Of a stretch of 64,000 nt of DNA, positions 47,240 to 61,100 are shown piece by piece. The DNA is from Centrapalus pauciflorus. Lineage: Eukaryota > Streptophyta > Magnoliopsida > Asterales > Asteraceae. Position 1 is the first letter of the stretch. Each line of letters begins with the position of its first letter. The notes below the pieces were generated by a model. That model had not been told where the DNA came from, did not search any database, and worked only from the letters and a program-made list of their open reading frames with translations. A program made the translations under genes and the position numbers. Location of the stretch: assembly GCA_020465985.1 (NCBI GenBank), contig JAANYP010001787.1:456501-520500 (forward strand), read 5' to 3'.

Positions 47240-49498
47240 TGTGACACCCTTGCCACATTAACCACCAATTACCATTCACCCAGGATTATTCACCAACAAA
47301 CAGATATATAATGATCTGATACCTTAATTAAAGTGCGGAAGCAAAATACATAATAAAATAATACAAATGTGTCAAACACCCTATGGTGCTACATAGGTTA
47401 CACATCTAAGTCTACAAATCCAAATGTATTACATCATCCCCAAAATTCATTACAACAGAATTTTCATAAACCAAATACCAAAGTAAACGGTAGAAATCTT
47501 CAAATACTTTAATAAACGTCCTAGCTAGACGGTCCCGCATCGGATTTCCCTTTTCCTGTAAAAATTCAACAACTGAAGGGGTAAGCTAAAGCTTAGTGAA
47601 TACCATATGATTTTACACATTCTACAAATCATTATGATGCCACCCAGGGTAACCGCGGTAACACATACCGTATACCCCACACGTACTCCAAGTACGTAAA
47701 CCCGAGCCGCAGCTCCTTCGAGCTGACACTCGGCATAAGAATAACCAACCATCTGAGGCAGACATTACATCGGGGATGACCTACTGTCTATCCTGACCAC
47801 AGAGGTGTCAAACTCTTGGTCATATAGCACAGTAACATCAGAGTACAGATGCGACCACGCAGGTCCATCGAAAGGATGCACAACAAATGAACGGACATGC
47901 AACAAGTATGAATGTGCATCAACATATACGCATGTTAGTAGAATGCCAAACGAATATGAAACAACATGCCTCAGCAGGCAATGCAAACATAATGCAGATG
48001 CAGCAATGTTAAAATCAAAGGTACTCACAGTGGGTGCGTTATTAATCTTTTAGCAATATTATTTCTCCTCGGAATTTCAACCGGATCAACCAAGTACCCC
48101 ACTGTGGGTTAAACAACACCACAAGGGACCTGTTTCATTTCCATAATGAAAACATATTATCATTATATGTTCTTTAACAATTTACCATCAACTTGTATAC
48201 AACAAAGTGCTACAACATTCGGAAACACCATCCGAAACTCATATTTTAAACCGTTATTCGAGGTGTTATTATTCCCAATTAACCCTCCATTATATGCCTT
48301 ATTATAGTACAAAAGATATCTCAAAAGTTTGTTTATTTGACCATAAATTCGGATCCTTTTAAACCCATCCGAATTACCCCAAAAACTCATAGAACTCGCC
48401 GAGTAGGCATAAGGAACTCGCCGAGTTCCTATCCGGATTTCGGATCATTGACTGAATTTCGGACTCATCCGGATTGGGTTGACCCATCCGAGTTCGGGTT
48501 GACCCATCCGAATTCAGACCCTCCGAGTTCGGTTCTTAAATTTGACTTCGGTCCAATCCAAATTTCGGATCTTATCCGAATTCGGGTCCCAACCGAATTC
48601 GGATCCAACACTTATGAATTTTTTTATGAAGATTTATTCATCTGTTCTTGAGTACTCGCCGAGTTCCTCATGAACTCGCCGAGTTCACATGCAGGTTTGC
48701 TATTTCGCAGCTACGGGTTTTTAAGTAAAAATTGCCAAAACTTAAATCTAACAACATGCAATTCATAATAATGCTATACTAACATATAATGAACGTTTCT
48801 ACATCATTTTTCACATCCATAACATTCTAATTCGTCCAGATTGGATCAAAATTGAAGAAAAACCTCAAGAACACTAAAAACTTACAAAATTTAAGATTTC
48901 TAACCTTTTAGGACGAATTAACCGATGATTCTTGTTTCAGATGCTTCAGTGATGTTCAACAATCGATTCTCCACTGATTTAACACACATGCATCAACAAT
49001 TTCTCAGTTTATAAATCCGAATTTTGAATCTTTATAACTTCCAAATAAATCCCAAATTGAGATATAATGTTTCTTACCTTAATTCCCACTTGAATCTTGT
49101 TAATTTCTTGGTTTAATCCACGAATTTATCTTCACAATTTCGAAATTCAGCAGAGATTTAGAGAGAGATGGAGAGAATTCTTTAGTTGTAGAGAGAGAGA
49201 GGTATCATTCAAATGAAAGACCAATGGTCTTTTATTCCCAATTATCGGCTATTGACACTTTCAGCCCCTCAACTTATCCGGTTCCATTAAATACTGATTT
49301 CATCATTATTTTCAACATCACCAATTTTTAAACAATCATACTTAATAACTAAAATTTAACATTCACAAACTCCTTAATTTCATAAAATAACAACCAACTT
49401 CCAAATATCCAGATACGTAAACATTTTTAATAATTTAACTTAATACAGAAATTCATCTAATTATCCAATTACAATAAATTAAATCCGAGGATGTTACA
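47240..49498 (-). repeat. 3' LTR of the gypsy element
   Basis: 2259 bp, plus-strand ends TGTGACACCC and GATGTTACA. It contains four ACTCGCCGAGT palindromes and a CGGAT/CCGAATT-rich block at about 48350-48610. Open frames inside it recur in the other LTR and are not genes. Confidence 0.95.
48394..48684. repeat. ACTCGCCGAGT palindromes in the LTR
   Basis: Copies at 48394-48404, 48416-48426, 48654-48664 and 48674-48684 form two close pairs. The same four occur in the other LTR at 55464, 55486, 55724 and 55744. Between the pairs are repeated CCGAATTCGG, CCGAGTTCGG and ATCCGGATT motifs. Confidence 0.9.
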
Positions 49499-49520
49499 GC
49501 ATGGGCTCCACCACGCTCAA
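49499..49520 (-). other. polypurine-tract region of the gypsy element
   Basis: On the minus strand GAGCGTGGTGGAGCCCATGC lies directly before the 3' LTR. It is G-rich but not a pure purine run; position is the main evidence. Confidence 0.45.
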
Positions 49521-49534
49521 CTTCGTCCTCGAAG

Positions 49535-52500
49535 TTACTCGGATCCAAAAAGTTGCGGATATTTCTTTATCATCTCAGACTTAGGCTCCCACGTATGATT
49601 TGCTCCTTTGTGATGCTTCCAACGTACCAGCACCATCTCTATTTCTTTACTTCTCAATTTCTTCACTTTCGTGTCTAACACACACTCCGGCTCTTCAACA
49701 TACCGGAGCCTTTCATCAATTTGCAATTCAGTGTGATCTGCCCAATCTTCGTTTTCGGCAGTGAATGACTTCCTGAGATTTCCCACATGGAACACCGGGT
49801 GTATGCCCGACATTTCTTCCGGCAACTCTAAACGATATGACTGGTTTCCAACTTTTTCTATTATCTTAAATGGCCCAACAAATCTCGGAGCCAGCTTGCC
49901 TCTCTTCACGAAACGAGTAACACCCCTCATTGGTGATACTTTCAGATACACCCAATCATCTACCTCAAAGCTGATTGGTTTGTGCCTTCTATCGTAATAA
50001 CTTTTCTGGCGATCCTGGGCCGCCTTCATATTCTGTCTTACCAATTGAATCATTTCATTTGTTTCTTGCAATAATGCCGGCCCAGCAATCGGCGTTTCAC
50101 CGGTTTCCCTCCAACACGTAGGAGTCCTACATCTTCTCCCATACAATGCCTCAAACGGCGCTTTCTTGATCGTCGCGTGGTAACTGTTGTTATATGAAAA
50201 CTCGATCAGTGGCAAATGATCGTCCCAATTGCCACCAAGGTCCAACACACACGACCGCATCATATCTTCAAGTGTCAGGATAGTCCTTTCACTTTGACCA
50301 TCGGTTTGCGGACGGTAAGCCGTACTCATAGTAATCCTCGTTCCTAACCCTTCTTGTAATGCCGACCAGAAGTTGGAAGTAAATCGGCTGTCTCGATCTG
50401 ATACTATGGACTTCGGTACTCCATGTCTAGCAACTATCTCAGCCACATAGATCTGTGCTAACCTTTCCAGAGAATATCCTTCCCGAATCGGAATAAAGTG
50501 TGCGGACTTAGTTAACCTATCGACTATCACCCAAACTGCATCGTGTTGACGCCTAGTCTTCGGCAACTTTGTAACAAAATCCATCGTTATGTGTTCCCAC
50601 TTCCATTCCGGAACAGGAAGCGGTTGCAAACTACCGTAAGGCTGCTGGTGTTCGGCTTTCACTAACCGACAAGTTCGGCATCTCTCCACGTACTGTCCGA
50701 TATCTTTCTTTAATCCGGGCCACCAGAAGTCTGCTTTCAGCTCGTTGTACATCTTTGTGCTCCCGGGATGTACAGAAAATTTCGATTGGTGAGCTTCTTC
50801 TATGATCACCTTTCTCATGCCTCCATACTTTGGCACCCAGATTCTTCCGTAGATGCCTTTCAATCCTGATTCACTTGTTTCCATATCCTTAATCTGTGCT
50901 CTTATATCTTCAGCACCAACATTCTCGTCTTTCAAGGCTTCCTCTTGAGCGGCCTTGACATCATCAATAATAGTGGATGTTAACATAGTAGATGTCAACG
51001 TGTAACAGCAATCCTTGGCATATGCTTTGCGACTCAAAGCATCGGCTACTACATTAGCCTTCCCGGGATGATAAAGGATTTCACAGTCATAATCCTTTAT
51101 AAGTTCCATCGAACGTCTCTGTCTCATATTGAGCTCCTTCTGACTAAATATGTATTTTAAACTCTTATGGTCAGTGTATAACTGACACTTAGTCCCGTAA
51201 AGATAATGCCTCCATAACTTCAAAGCGAATGTTACCGCAGTCAACTCAAGATCATGAGTTGAGTAGTTCTTCTCATGCTGCTTCAACTGCCTTGAAGCAT
51301 AAGCAATTACCTTCCCACGCTGCATCAGTACAGCGCCAAGTCCCAACTTCGAAGCATCCGTGTATACCACAAAGTCCTCATTACCCTCTGGTAGGGCAAG
51401 TATCGGTGCTTCACTTAACGTCTTTTTCAAAATATCAAACGCCTCCTGCTGCACAGTTTCCCATACAAACGGTGCATTCTTCTTTGTTAACATCGTTAAA
51501 GGGACTGCAATCTTTGAAAAGTCCTTAATGAATCTCCTATAATAGCCTGCCAGCCCAAGGAAACTTCTGACTTCCGTAGCTGAGCGAGGCGGTTCCCAAT
51601 TTCTTACCGCTTCTACCTTAGCCGGATCTACAGAAATTCCGGCCCCCGATATCACATGCCCTAAGAACTGAATCTGTTGTAGCCAAAACTCACATTTTGA
51701 GAACTTGGCATACAACCTTTCCTTTCTTAGCAATTCCAATAACTCTTTTAGATGATCAGCGTGTTCGGCTTCAGACTTTGAATACACCAAAATGTCATCT
51801 ATAAAAACAATTACCGACTTGTCCAACATCGGTCTGCAAACTCGGTTCATCAAATCCATAAAGACAGCCGGGGCATTGGTTAACCCGAAAGGCATAACCA
51901 AGAACTCGTAATGCCCGTAACGTGTCCTAAAAGCTGTTTTAGGCACATCTTCCTCTCTAACTTTTAACTGATGATATCCCGACCTCAAGTCAATCTTAGA
52001 AAACACACAAGCTCCATGTAACTGGTCAAACAAGTCATCTATCCGCGGCAGCGGATACTTGTTCTTGATTGTCAATTTATTCAGCTCCCGGTAATCGATG
52101 CACATCCTCATGGTGCCATCTTTCTTCTTAACAAATAACACCGGAGCTCCCCACGGCGATGAACTTGGTCGAATAAAACCCTTGTCTAACAACTCCTGGA
52201 GTTGTGTCATCATCTCTTTCATCTCGGTTGGGGCAAGGCGATAAGGAGAACGAGCTACCGGTGCAGCTCCAGGGATCAGATCAATTCTAAATTCCACTTG
52301 TCTCTCAGGCGGCACGCCAGACAAGTCTTCCGGAAACACATCCGGGAATTGTGAAACAACAGGCACATCGGCCAACGTCTTCTTCTCAGCCTTGGCATCT
52401 ATAGCATATGCCAGGTAGGCGTCACATCCCTTTGCAACAAGCTTTCGAGCTTTTGCAACAGTCAACAAACACAGATCCCCACTTCTCCTATCCCCATAAA

Positions 52501-54088
52501 TGCAAATCTCACGCCCCTCCGGAGTAGTTATCTTGATCATACGCTTCTTACACACTATATGGGCTTCATTCTCTATCAACCAATCCATCCCGATAATCAC
52601 ATCAAATTCACTAAACTCGATCGGAATCAAGTCCAAATTGAAGACTACATCTTCAATCACTAAAGTGCAGTTTCGGTATACATGATCTACTTTAACTAGA
52701 GTATTACTAGCAGTTTCAATATCTAGTACAGCAGATAGCTTAGACAGAGGCATGGCAAGTTGTTGTGCAAACATAGTAGATACAAACGACCTATTGGCAC
52801 CCGAGTCAAATAATACTCTTGCAGGTAAAGTGTTTACAATAAACATACCCGTGACCACCTCCGGGTTTTCCCTAGCCTCCTCTGCAGTGATTTGAAATGC
52901 ACGAGCCGGTGCTCTTTGCGACTGACCCCGACCTCGGTTAACTGAACCGCCGCTTGAACCTCCTGAAGATCGTGTTGATGTTGGAGCAGCAACTGCTGGG
53001 GTATTCTTTCGACAATTCCGACTATAGTGCCCCCATACTCCACACTTATGGCAAGCATCAGACCTCCGTGGGCATTCATTTTGAAAGTGGCCCAACTCTC
53101 CGCAGCAAAAACACGCACGCCCGTTGGTGCACTTGCCGAAGTGTTCCAGATGACACTTGTTACAATACTGTGGCTCGGTGTTGATAGAGTATGCACGAGC
53201 ACGACCAGAAGAACTAGACTGTCGGCGATAAGACTGTTGCGGCGAGTACTGTGATGATCGTGGAGAACCAGAGTAGCCTCCTTCGCGTTGGCGTTTTGGT
53301 GGTGAAGGTTGAGTTGGGTTGACTGAAGCAGCAGCGGACCCCATCACGTATCCCGACATACCCAAGATCTGTTCCACATTCCTGGCGGCCTCCAGCAAAC
53401 CAGCAAATGTGGGGTAGCGTACATTGCTCATCACCCTCCGGATTTCCAAATCAAGACCAGCCTCAAACCTGGTCACTTTCCTTTCCTCGGTATCCACTTG
53501 ATGAGGCGCGAACAAACTCAGCCTCGTAAACTCTACAGCATACTGGGACACAGACTTAGTCCCCTGAATCAGCGTCATGAACTTAGCTTCAAGTCTTCGG
53601 CGCTCATCGGCCGGGCAGTACTGCTGAGTGAAGATATCAGTAAACTCAGCCCATGTCATGACAGATACTCTTTCCAAGGTTAACGCATTCACCATCGAGT
53701 TCCACCACATTATTGCGTCTTTGGTGAACATGGCAGTAGCGAATCGGACCATATCCTTCTCAGCACAATCGCTGATTCGGAAAGTCCTTTCTGTAGCTGT
53801 TATCCACTCCAGTGCAGTAACAGCATCCCCCAACCCAGTAAATTCAACGGCTCCATTTCCCTTAAAGTCCTTGAAACGACAACCCCTGGGCTTATTAGAT
53901 GACCCAGTGTTGTCACCTTGCTCGTCATCGTTTCCCTCTCTTTCCTTATTCTTCCTTTTGTCTTCCCTTCGCTTAGCTTCGGCCTCATCTCGAGTCCGAA
54001 ACTGGTCCTGAATCATCCGATTTTGCTCAGCCATCATGGCTAGCATCATTTCTCTCGTCTCTTCTGGTGTCATTCCTCCTCCAGACAT
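49535..54088 (-). CDS. gypsy gag-pol polyprotein (chromovirus)
   Basis: One 1517-codon frame without stops. Gag is at about 80-245. Zinc knuckles are [14 protein letters not shown] (about 326-339) and [14 protein letters not shown] (about 346-359), preceded by an atypical [12 protein letters not shown]. Protease DSGA is at 428-431. Reverse transcriptase has FIDD at 762-765. RNase H has D911, E948 and D973. Integrase has zinc ligands H1100, H1107, C1137 and C1140 and catalytic D1170, D1231 and E1267. A GPF-like module (about 1399-1409) and a chromodomain-like end (1463-1514, [15 protein letters not shown]...YPQLF) follow. The products copy and integrate the element's RNA through virus-like particles. 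Every catalytic residue looked for is present, so it may be autonomous. Gag and pol share one frame, as usual in plant chromoviruses. Confidence 0.97.
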   Translation of the reverse strand: MSGGGMTPEETREMMLAMMAEQNRMIQDQFRTRDEAEAKRREDKRKNKEREGNDDEQGDNTGSSNKPRGCRFKDFKGNGAVEFTGLGDAVTALEWITATERTFRISDCAEKDMVRFATAMFTKDAIMWWNSMVNALTLERVSVMTWAEFTDIFTQQYCPADERRRLEAKFMTLIQGTKSVSQYAVEFTRLSLFAPHQVDTEERKVTRFEAGLDLEIRRVMSNVRYPTFAGLLEAARNVEQILGMSGYVMGSAAASVNPTQPSPPKRQREGGYSGSPRSSQYSPQQSYRRQSSSSGRARAYSINTEPQYCNKCHLEHFGKCTNGRACFCCGELGHFQNECPRRSDACHKCGVWGHYSRNCRKNTPAVAAPTSTRSSGGSSGGSVNRGRGQSQRAPARAFQITAEEARENPEVVTGMFIVNTLPARVLFDSGANRSFVSTMFAQQLAMPLSKLSAVLDIETASNTLVKVDHVYRNCTLVIEDVVFNLDLIPIEFSEFDVIIGMDWLIENEAHIVCKKRMIKITTPEGREICIYGDRRSGDLCLLTVAKARKLVAKGCDAYLAYAIDAKAEKKTLADVPVVSQFPDVFPEDLSGVPPERQVEFRIDLIPGAAPVARSPYRLAPTEMKEMMTQLQELLDKGFIRPSSSPWGAPVLFVKKKDGTMRMCIDYRELNKLTIKNKYPLPRIDDLFDQLHGACVFSKIDLRSGYHQLKVREEDVPKTAFRTRYGHYEFLVMPFGLTNAPAVFMDLMNRVCRPMLDKSVIVFIDDILVYSKSEAEHADHLKELLELLRKERLYAKFSKCEFWLQQIQFLGHVISGAGISVDPAKVEAVRNWEPPRSATEVRSFLGLAGYYRRFIKDFSKIAVPLTMLTKKNAPFVWETVQQEAFDILKKTLSEAPILALPEGNEDFVVYTDASKLGLGAVLMQRGKVIAYASRQLKQHEKNYSTHDLELTAVTFALKLWRHYLYGTKCQLYTDHKSLKYIFSQKELNMRQRRSMELIKDYDCEILYHPGKANVVADALSRKAYAKDCCYTLTSTMLTSTIIDDVKAAQEEALKDENVGAEDIRAQIKDMETSESGLKGIYGRIWVPKYGGMRKVIIEEAHQSKFSVHPGSTKMYNELKADFWWPGLKKDIGQYVERCRTCRLVKAEHQQPYGSLQPLPVPEWKWEHITMDFVTKLPKTRRQHDAVWVIVDRLTKSAHFIPIREGYSLERLAQIYVAEIVARHGVPKSIVSDRDSRFTSNFWSALQEGLGTRITMSTAYRPQTDGQSERTILTLEDMMRSCVLDLGGNWDDHLPLIEFSYNNSYHATIKKAPFEALYGRRCRTPTCWRETGETPIAGPALLQETNEMIQLVRQNMKAAQDRQKSYYDRRHKPISFEVDDWVYLKVSPMRGVTRFVKRGKLAPRFVGPFKIIEKVGNQSYRLELPEEMSGIHPVFHVGNLRKSFTAENEDWADHTELQIDERLRYVEEPECVLDTKVKKLRSKEIEMVLVRWKHHKGANHTWEPKSEMIKKYPQLFGSE

Positions 54089-54291
54089 GTTCTGAAATAT
54101 GAAACATATAACTTATTTAGTAACATGTCATTTATTTATAGACACCACCCAATTGTCCCGTATGATAGTCAATATTCTTATGATTACTAGATCGTAACCT
54201 ATCTTAGTTCAGATCATTACTTAGTATTACTACATGTCAACACTTAATGTTTGAGACCAAGACCTCACGGACACTTGAATCTCAAACTACT

Positions 54292-54305
54292 GCTTTGATA
54301 CCATA
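54292..54305 (-). other. primer binding site of the gypsy element
   Basis: On the minus strand, five to six bases after the 5' LTR, TGGTATCAAAGCAG resembles the initiator methionine tRNA primer site (TGGTATCAGAGC). Confidence 0.75.
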
Positions 54306-54308
54306 CGC

Positions 54309-56568
54309 TGTGACACCCTTGCCACATTAACCACCAATTACCATTCACCCAGGATTATTCACCAACAAACAGATATATAATGATCTGATACCTTAATTAA
54401 AGTGCGGAAGCAAAATACATAATAAAATAATACAAATGTGTCAAACACCCTATGGTGCTACATAGGTTACACATCTAAGTCTACAAATCCAAATGTATTA
54501 CATCATCCCCAAAATTCATTACAACAGAATTTTCATAAACCAAATACCAAAGTAAACGGTAGAAATCTTCAAATACTTTAATAAACGTCCTAGCTAGACG
54601 GTCCCGCATCGGATTTCCCTTTTCCTGTAAAAATTCAACAACTGAAGGGGTAAGCTAAAGCTTAGTGAATACCATATGATTTTACACATTCTACAAATCA
54701 TTATGATGCCACCCAGGGTAACCGCGGTAACACATACCGTATACCCCACACGTACTCCAAGGTACGCAAACCCGAGCCGCAGCTCCTTCGAGCTGACACT
54801 CGGCATAAGAATAACCAACCATCTGAGGCAGACATTACATCGGGGATGACCTACTGTCTATCCTGACCACAGAGGTGTCAAACTCTTGGTCATATAGCAC
54901 AGTAACATCAGAGTACAGATGCGACCACGCAGGTCCATCGAAAGGATGCACAACAAATGAACGGACATGCAACAAGTATGAATGTGCATCAACATATACG
55001 CATGTTAGTAGAATGCCAAACGAATATGAAACAACATGCCTCAGCAGGCAATGCAAACATAATGCAGATGCAGCAATGTTAAAATCAAAGGTACTCACAG
55101 TGGGTGCGTTATTAATCTTTTAGCAATATTATTTCTCCTCGGAATTTCAACCGGATCAACCAAGTACCCCACTGTGGGTTAAACAACACCACAAGGGACC
55201 TGTTTCATTTCCATAATGAAAACATATTATCATTATATGTTCTTTAACAATTTACCATCAACTTGTATACAACAAAGTGCTACAACATTCGGAAACACCA
55301 TCCGAAACTCATATTTTAAACCGTTATTCGAGGTGTTATTATTCCCAATTAACCCTCCATTATATGCCTTATTATAGTACAAAAGATATCTCAAAAGTTT
55401 GTTTATTTGACCATAAATTCGGATCCTTTTAAACCCATCCGAATTACCCCAAAAACTCATAGAACTCGCCGAGTAGGCATAAGGAACTCGCCGAGTTCCT
55501 ATCCGGATTTCGGATCATTGACTGAATTTCGGACTCATCCGGATTGGGTTGACCCATCCGAGTTCGGGTTGACCCATCCGAATTCAGACCCTCCGAGTTC
55601 GGTTCTTAAATTTGACTTCGGTCCAATCCAAATTTCGGATCTTATCCGAATTCGGGTCCCAACCGAATTCGGATCCAACACTTATGAATTTTTTTATGAA
55701 GATTTATTCATCTGTTCTTGAGTACTCGCCGAGTTCCTCATGAACTCGCCGAGTTCACATGCAGGTTTGCTATTTCGCAGCTACGGGTTTTTAAGTAAAA
55801 ATTGCCAAAACTTAAATCTAACAACATGCAATTCATAATAATGCTATACTAACATATAATGAACGTTTCTACATCATTTTTCACATCCATAACATTCTAA
55901 TTCGTCCAGATTGGATCAAAATTGAAGAAAAACCTCAAGAACACTAAAAACTTACAAAATTTAAGATTTCTAACCTTTTAGGACGAATTAACCGATGATT
56001 CTTGTTTCAGATGCTTCAGTGATGTTCAACAATCGATTCTCCACTGATTTAACACACATGCATCAACAATTTCTCAGTTTATAAATCCGAATTTTGAATC
56101 TTTATAACTTCCAAATAAATCCCAAATTGAGATATAATGTTTCTTACCTTAATTCCCACTTGAATCTTGTTAATTTCTTGGTTTAATCCACGAATTTATC
56201 TTCACAATTTCGAAATTCAGCAGAGATTTAGAGAGAGATGGAGAGAATTCTTTAGTTGTAGAGAGAGAGAGGTATCATTCAAATGAAAGACCAATGGTCT
56301 TTTATTCCCAATTATCGGCTATTGACACTTTCAGCCCCTCAACTTATCCGGTTCCATTAAATACTGATTTCATCATTATTTTCAACATCACCAATTTTTA
56401 AACAATCATACTTAATAACTAAAATTTAACATTCACAAACTCCTTAATTTCATAAAATAACAACCAACTTCCAAATATCCAGATACGTAAACATTTTTAA
56501 TAATTTAACTTAATACAGAAATTCATCTAATTATCCAATTACAATAAATTAAATCCGAGGATGTTACA
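54309..56568 (-). repeat. 5' LTR of the gypsy element
   Basis: 2260 bp, essentially identical to the 3' LTR apart from one extra G and one T-to-C change near 54762-54767. It would contain the promoter for leftward transcription. Confidence 0.95.
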
Positions 56569-57352
<784 letters not shown>

Positions 57353-57361
57353 TTGATTTTA

Positions 57362-57886
57362 GGGAAAATGACATCAAATAGCTCTGAACTTTCGACTTTG
57401 TACACATTTATGCTGTGAACTTTTTTTTGTGCACATTTGGTAGTCAAAGTTTCAAAATTGTTCCAATTTGGTAGTTGGCATACTTTTTAACCGGTTGCTT
57501 CCGGTTTCGATGTCTACATGGATAATTTTTTAATGACGTGGTTATCCATTTTTATATTATACCCGGTTTTATCTACGTGACAACCCATTTTTAAAATCAC
57601 CCGGGTTTATAACGTCGTTTTTTAAAAAACCCAGTTTATAAACCCGGGTGATTTTAAAAAACGGGTTGCCACGTAGATAAAACCGGGTATAATATAAAAA
57701 CGGGTAGCCACGTCATTAAAAAATGTCCACGTAGGCATCGAAACCGGAAGCATTCGGTTAAAAGGTACGCCAACTACCAAATTGAAACAATTTTGAAACT
57801 TTGACTACCAAATGTGCACAAAAAAAAGTTCACTACATAAATGTGTACAAAGTCGAAAGTTCAGAGCTATTTGATGTCATTTTCTC
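57362..57886. mobile_element. Mutator-like fold-back MITE (525 bp)
   Basis: The arms begin GGGAAAATGACATCAAATAG and, inward from the right, GAGAAAATGACATCAAATAG. They pair along almost the whole length around a centre near 57620 (ACCCGGGTTTATAA and its inverse). Perfect 9-bp duplications TTGATTTTA are at 57353-57361 and 57887-57895. It lies about 270 bp upstream of the hydratase ATG. Confidence 0.88.
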
Positions 57887-58152
57887 TTGATTTTAAGCAT
57901 GTTACCATAGACGAATCACGTAGGTAACCAAAAACCGGATAATCAAAATCAAAAAACATAGATGCCATTTTTAACCGAACCAAATCGAACCGAACTGCAA
58001 ACCGCATTCGTATCAAACATAGCGTGCAGCCAGCGGTCAGAATTTCCCCGTCTACAATTTTTTACTTTCTTTGACTTCATATCTTTCTCTGCTATATCTA
58101 TCTTTTGTGATCTTTGGTCGTCGTCGGTATTCTTTTAAATCTAAACCAAAAA

Positions 58153-61100
58153 ATGATCCGCAAACAAATTTGTAATCAAACCCTCTATCATTCAAAATCA
58201 TTCTTAATACCCTCTCGATTGCAATTCCAGAGCATCCGGACTCTCCTCCTTCAGTCAGCTTCTGAATCCGTCAAGATTCATAGACATTCCGATGCCGATT
58301 CCGGTAATCGTTACCATCATATGCAGCTTATAGATACATATTTACTAGTTTATTGCCTGTATAAGTGTATATGTCGGAAAAACAAGAGCTTTTACCCCAA
58401 ATTAGATGGCCTTTTGTTTATCTTCAGTTCTTCATGGATTTTGTTTGCATCGTCTTATAAGTACAATTGAAATTACGATCTATTTAGTAGCAATTACACC
58501 TGAGAATTAGAACTGGAAATCCACGTTTAAAGTAGGTCTCTAATTGTGTCTAATGTGTTTATGTGAAACTTTGGACATGAATTAAGAAGCTTGTTACTGT
58601 TTCTGTGACAGGAATTATTGAAATTAATATGGATAGGCCTGAAGCTAAAAATGCCCTTGGGAAGGATTTGCTGAGGGGATTGCAGAGTAGCTTTGAAGCT
58701 ATAAGCAAAGACTCGGCTGCTAATGTGTTGATGATATGCAGCTCAGTCTCTAAAGTGTTCTGTGCAGGTGCTGATTTAAAGGTAGAATTTGGTCGTGCTT
58801 TTCAAAAAATATGAATTTCTCCAAGGACAAAGTATGGTTTAACTCCTAGTTCATAAGTAGTTACTGAAGCATGAGAAAGAATCGTCAGGTTAGCGGTAGA
58901 CATAATTTGAAGTTCAAATCACATTAAAACAAGTGTTGAACTGAACACGAACTTTTGGACAGCCACCCTAGAGAACTAACTAGTGATGTCTTCAAGATAT
59001 AATTATTAGCTATCAGGAATATGGCTGCCGTTGAGGAAACCAATTTAGAAGGAACCTCCTATTGCCATGATATAGAGCTCTATCAAGTATTCAAGTTAGG
59101 CAATTTGTCATGTAAACTGCTAGATGAACTTTTCACACAACACACCTTTTATCCCATTTCTAATTGGTGAGGTTCGAAATGAACCCAATTCAAACTATGA
59201 TTGTCATAACCTTGTAAATATTTAAAAGCGAGACGATGAACACCCCGGATGCAAAACACAAATAACATTTTTTTGTAAATGCTTGCAAGGCTAAAGGCTA
59301 AATCCTTTGGTGTAAATGCCTCTCTATGAGCCTTTGAATCTATAAGATAGCCTTGCTGATTTCCTTGGCATAAAATCTCAGCCATTTAACCTATGTTCAA
59401 TGAATCATGCCAAATCTCCATTATATGATGATGATCTATATGCTTGGTCTCTCAACAAATTGTACAACTTTGGATGCTCATGAATTACTGTATATTGGGA
59501 CCGACATACCCTTCATCCTTTATTTTAATCAAGAATGTCAATTAGCATGCTATTGCAGTATTGCTAGCAATGATAGTATTTTTTTGATCATAACCATTTA
59601 CAACTCAGGCTCCAGCACTTCTGCCATGTGGTTCAATGAAAATGACCTTCTATTAGTATCATCAAAATAGTCACCATGTTTCCTGTACCCCCTCACTATT
59701 TTCATAGGAGAAATTAGTGTAAAATATAGATTCTATGTAAGGAAATTTCTTTAGGCATAATGCAAAAAATTTTGTTGACTTTTGGCATTACTTCTATCCT
59801 CTTATATTACACTTGTACCTTTGTGTGTAAATTGGGCTTGTAGGAAAGAAGGAGCATGAATGTATCTGAGGTTCGAACTGTAGTTAGCTCACTGAGGTCA
59901 ACATTTTCATTCTTAGAGGTACGTATCATAACTTTTCTATAGATTATTTTTTTAAACCATTAACTTTGTGGATATGAATTTTATGCCAAATCCTATGGTT
60001 GTGTTTATATACTTCGTGTTGTAGATCTTGTTAATATTATTGCCTTCTTCACAAAAGGTCTTCTAAATTTTTGCATCTGCAGTTTGTAAGTTTGCAAAAA
60101 ACCATCTATATTTGCCTACGTGTGTCTTTTAATTCTTTTGTCTACACTCATGTCTTCTCTTTGTTTTTCACTTTAGTGAACAAATCAGGGTTAAATTGAA
60201 TGTTCCATGTTCAGGCCCTTCAAGTCCCAACTATTGCAGTTATTGAAGGTGCAGCATTAGGAGGGGGGTTGGAGATGGCTTTATCCTGCGATCTTCGGAT
60301 ATGTGGTAATACTAAGTACAATTGTAACTATGTATATATCATACCTCAACTTTCTTTACGGTTGTACCATATCTAAGTAAAAAATTCACTTTAGAAAGGG
60401 ATGATTTGCTGTCTCTTCAGGAGAAGATGCCATGCTAGCCTTGCCTGAAACCGCGCTTGCTGTGATACCAGGGTATATCTCACTTAATTGGAAACCTTCA
60501 TTTAGTAACCAAATGCTTCTCTATGAAAGATTAATACCAACTACTTATCTTTTTTGAAAGGTTACCTACACTACCACCTAATTATCCCACATTACCACTT
60601 ATGTCTCAAGCGAGACTTGAACCCACAACCCTTTGGGGGCTTGGGGCAACACCTTGATACCATCATGCCAAAGGCCCTTTGGTACCAAATACTTGATTCC
60701 TGTGGTTATCTTGGACAATTCATCACTAAACATCCCACTGATTTAACTTTTTACATAGCTTTTTATTCTTAGATGCTCCAAATCAGACTTTTGATCACCT
60801 GCTTTACATCAAATGTTGGTTTATCCCTCAACATCTTCGTAAATTTATAGAATACAATCTCCAGGCATCTCCTGTAAATAAGGCTGTAAGCGAGCACTCC
60901 AAGCTTGTCTTGATTTTGTTAAGCTAAGCTTGAACTCGATAAGATATAAGCTATACAAGTCTTCTGAATACAGGCTTGGGCTTGAATTGAGCCTCGAAAA
61001 CATTTACCAAATTATGCCCGTTAAATGAGTTGAGCTCAACATGAGTATACACCTGCTTTTCTTTCATATCAGCCATAAGCTACACATACATACATAAAGT

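Larger units (their letters stand above)
47240..56568 (-). mobile_element. complete Ty3-gypsy chromovirus (Tekay-like)
   Basis: 9329 bp with LTRs 47240-49498 and 54309-56568 and CTCTA duplications at 47235-47239 and 56569-56573. Transcription is leftward. Primer binding site, polypurine tract and one uninterrupted gag-pol ORF are all present. Only two differences between LTRs were seen (an extra G and a T/C, both near 47690/54762). The C-terminal chromodomain-like segment places it among chromoviruses; the Tekay label is by general look of that segment. Confidence 0.96.

Noticed and set aside
47525..48651. Several ORFs of 75-104 codons in the left gypsy LTR
   Set aside because: They recur in the right LTR (54594-55721) and are non-coding LTR sequence that happens to be open.
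51229..54011. Plus-strand ORFs opposite the gypsy gag-pol
   Set aside because: They are antisense shadows of a strong 1517-codon coding frame.
58114..58152. Upstream extension of the hydratase exon 1 frame
   Set aside because: It lacks an ATG; the first ATG in frame is at 58153 and gives a good presequence.
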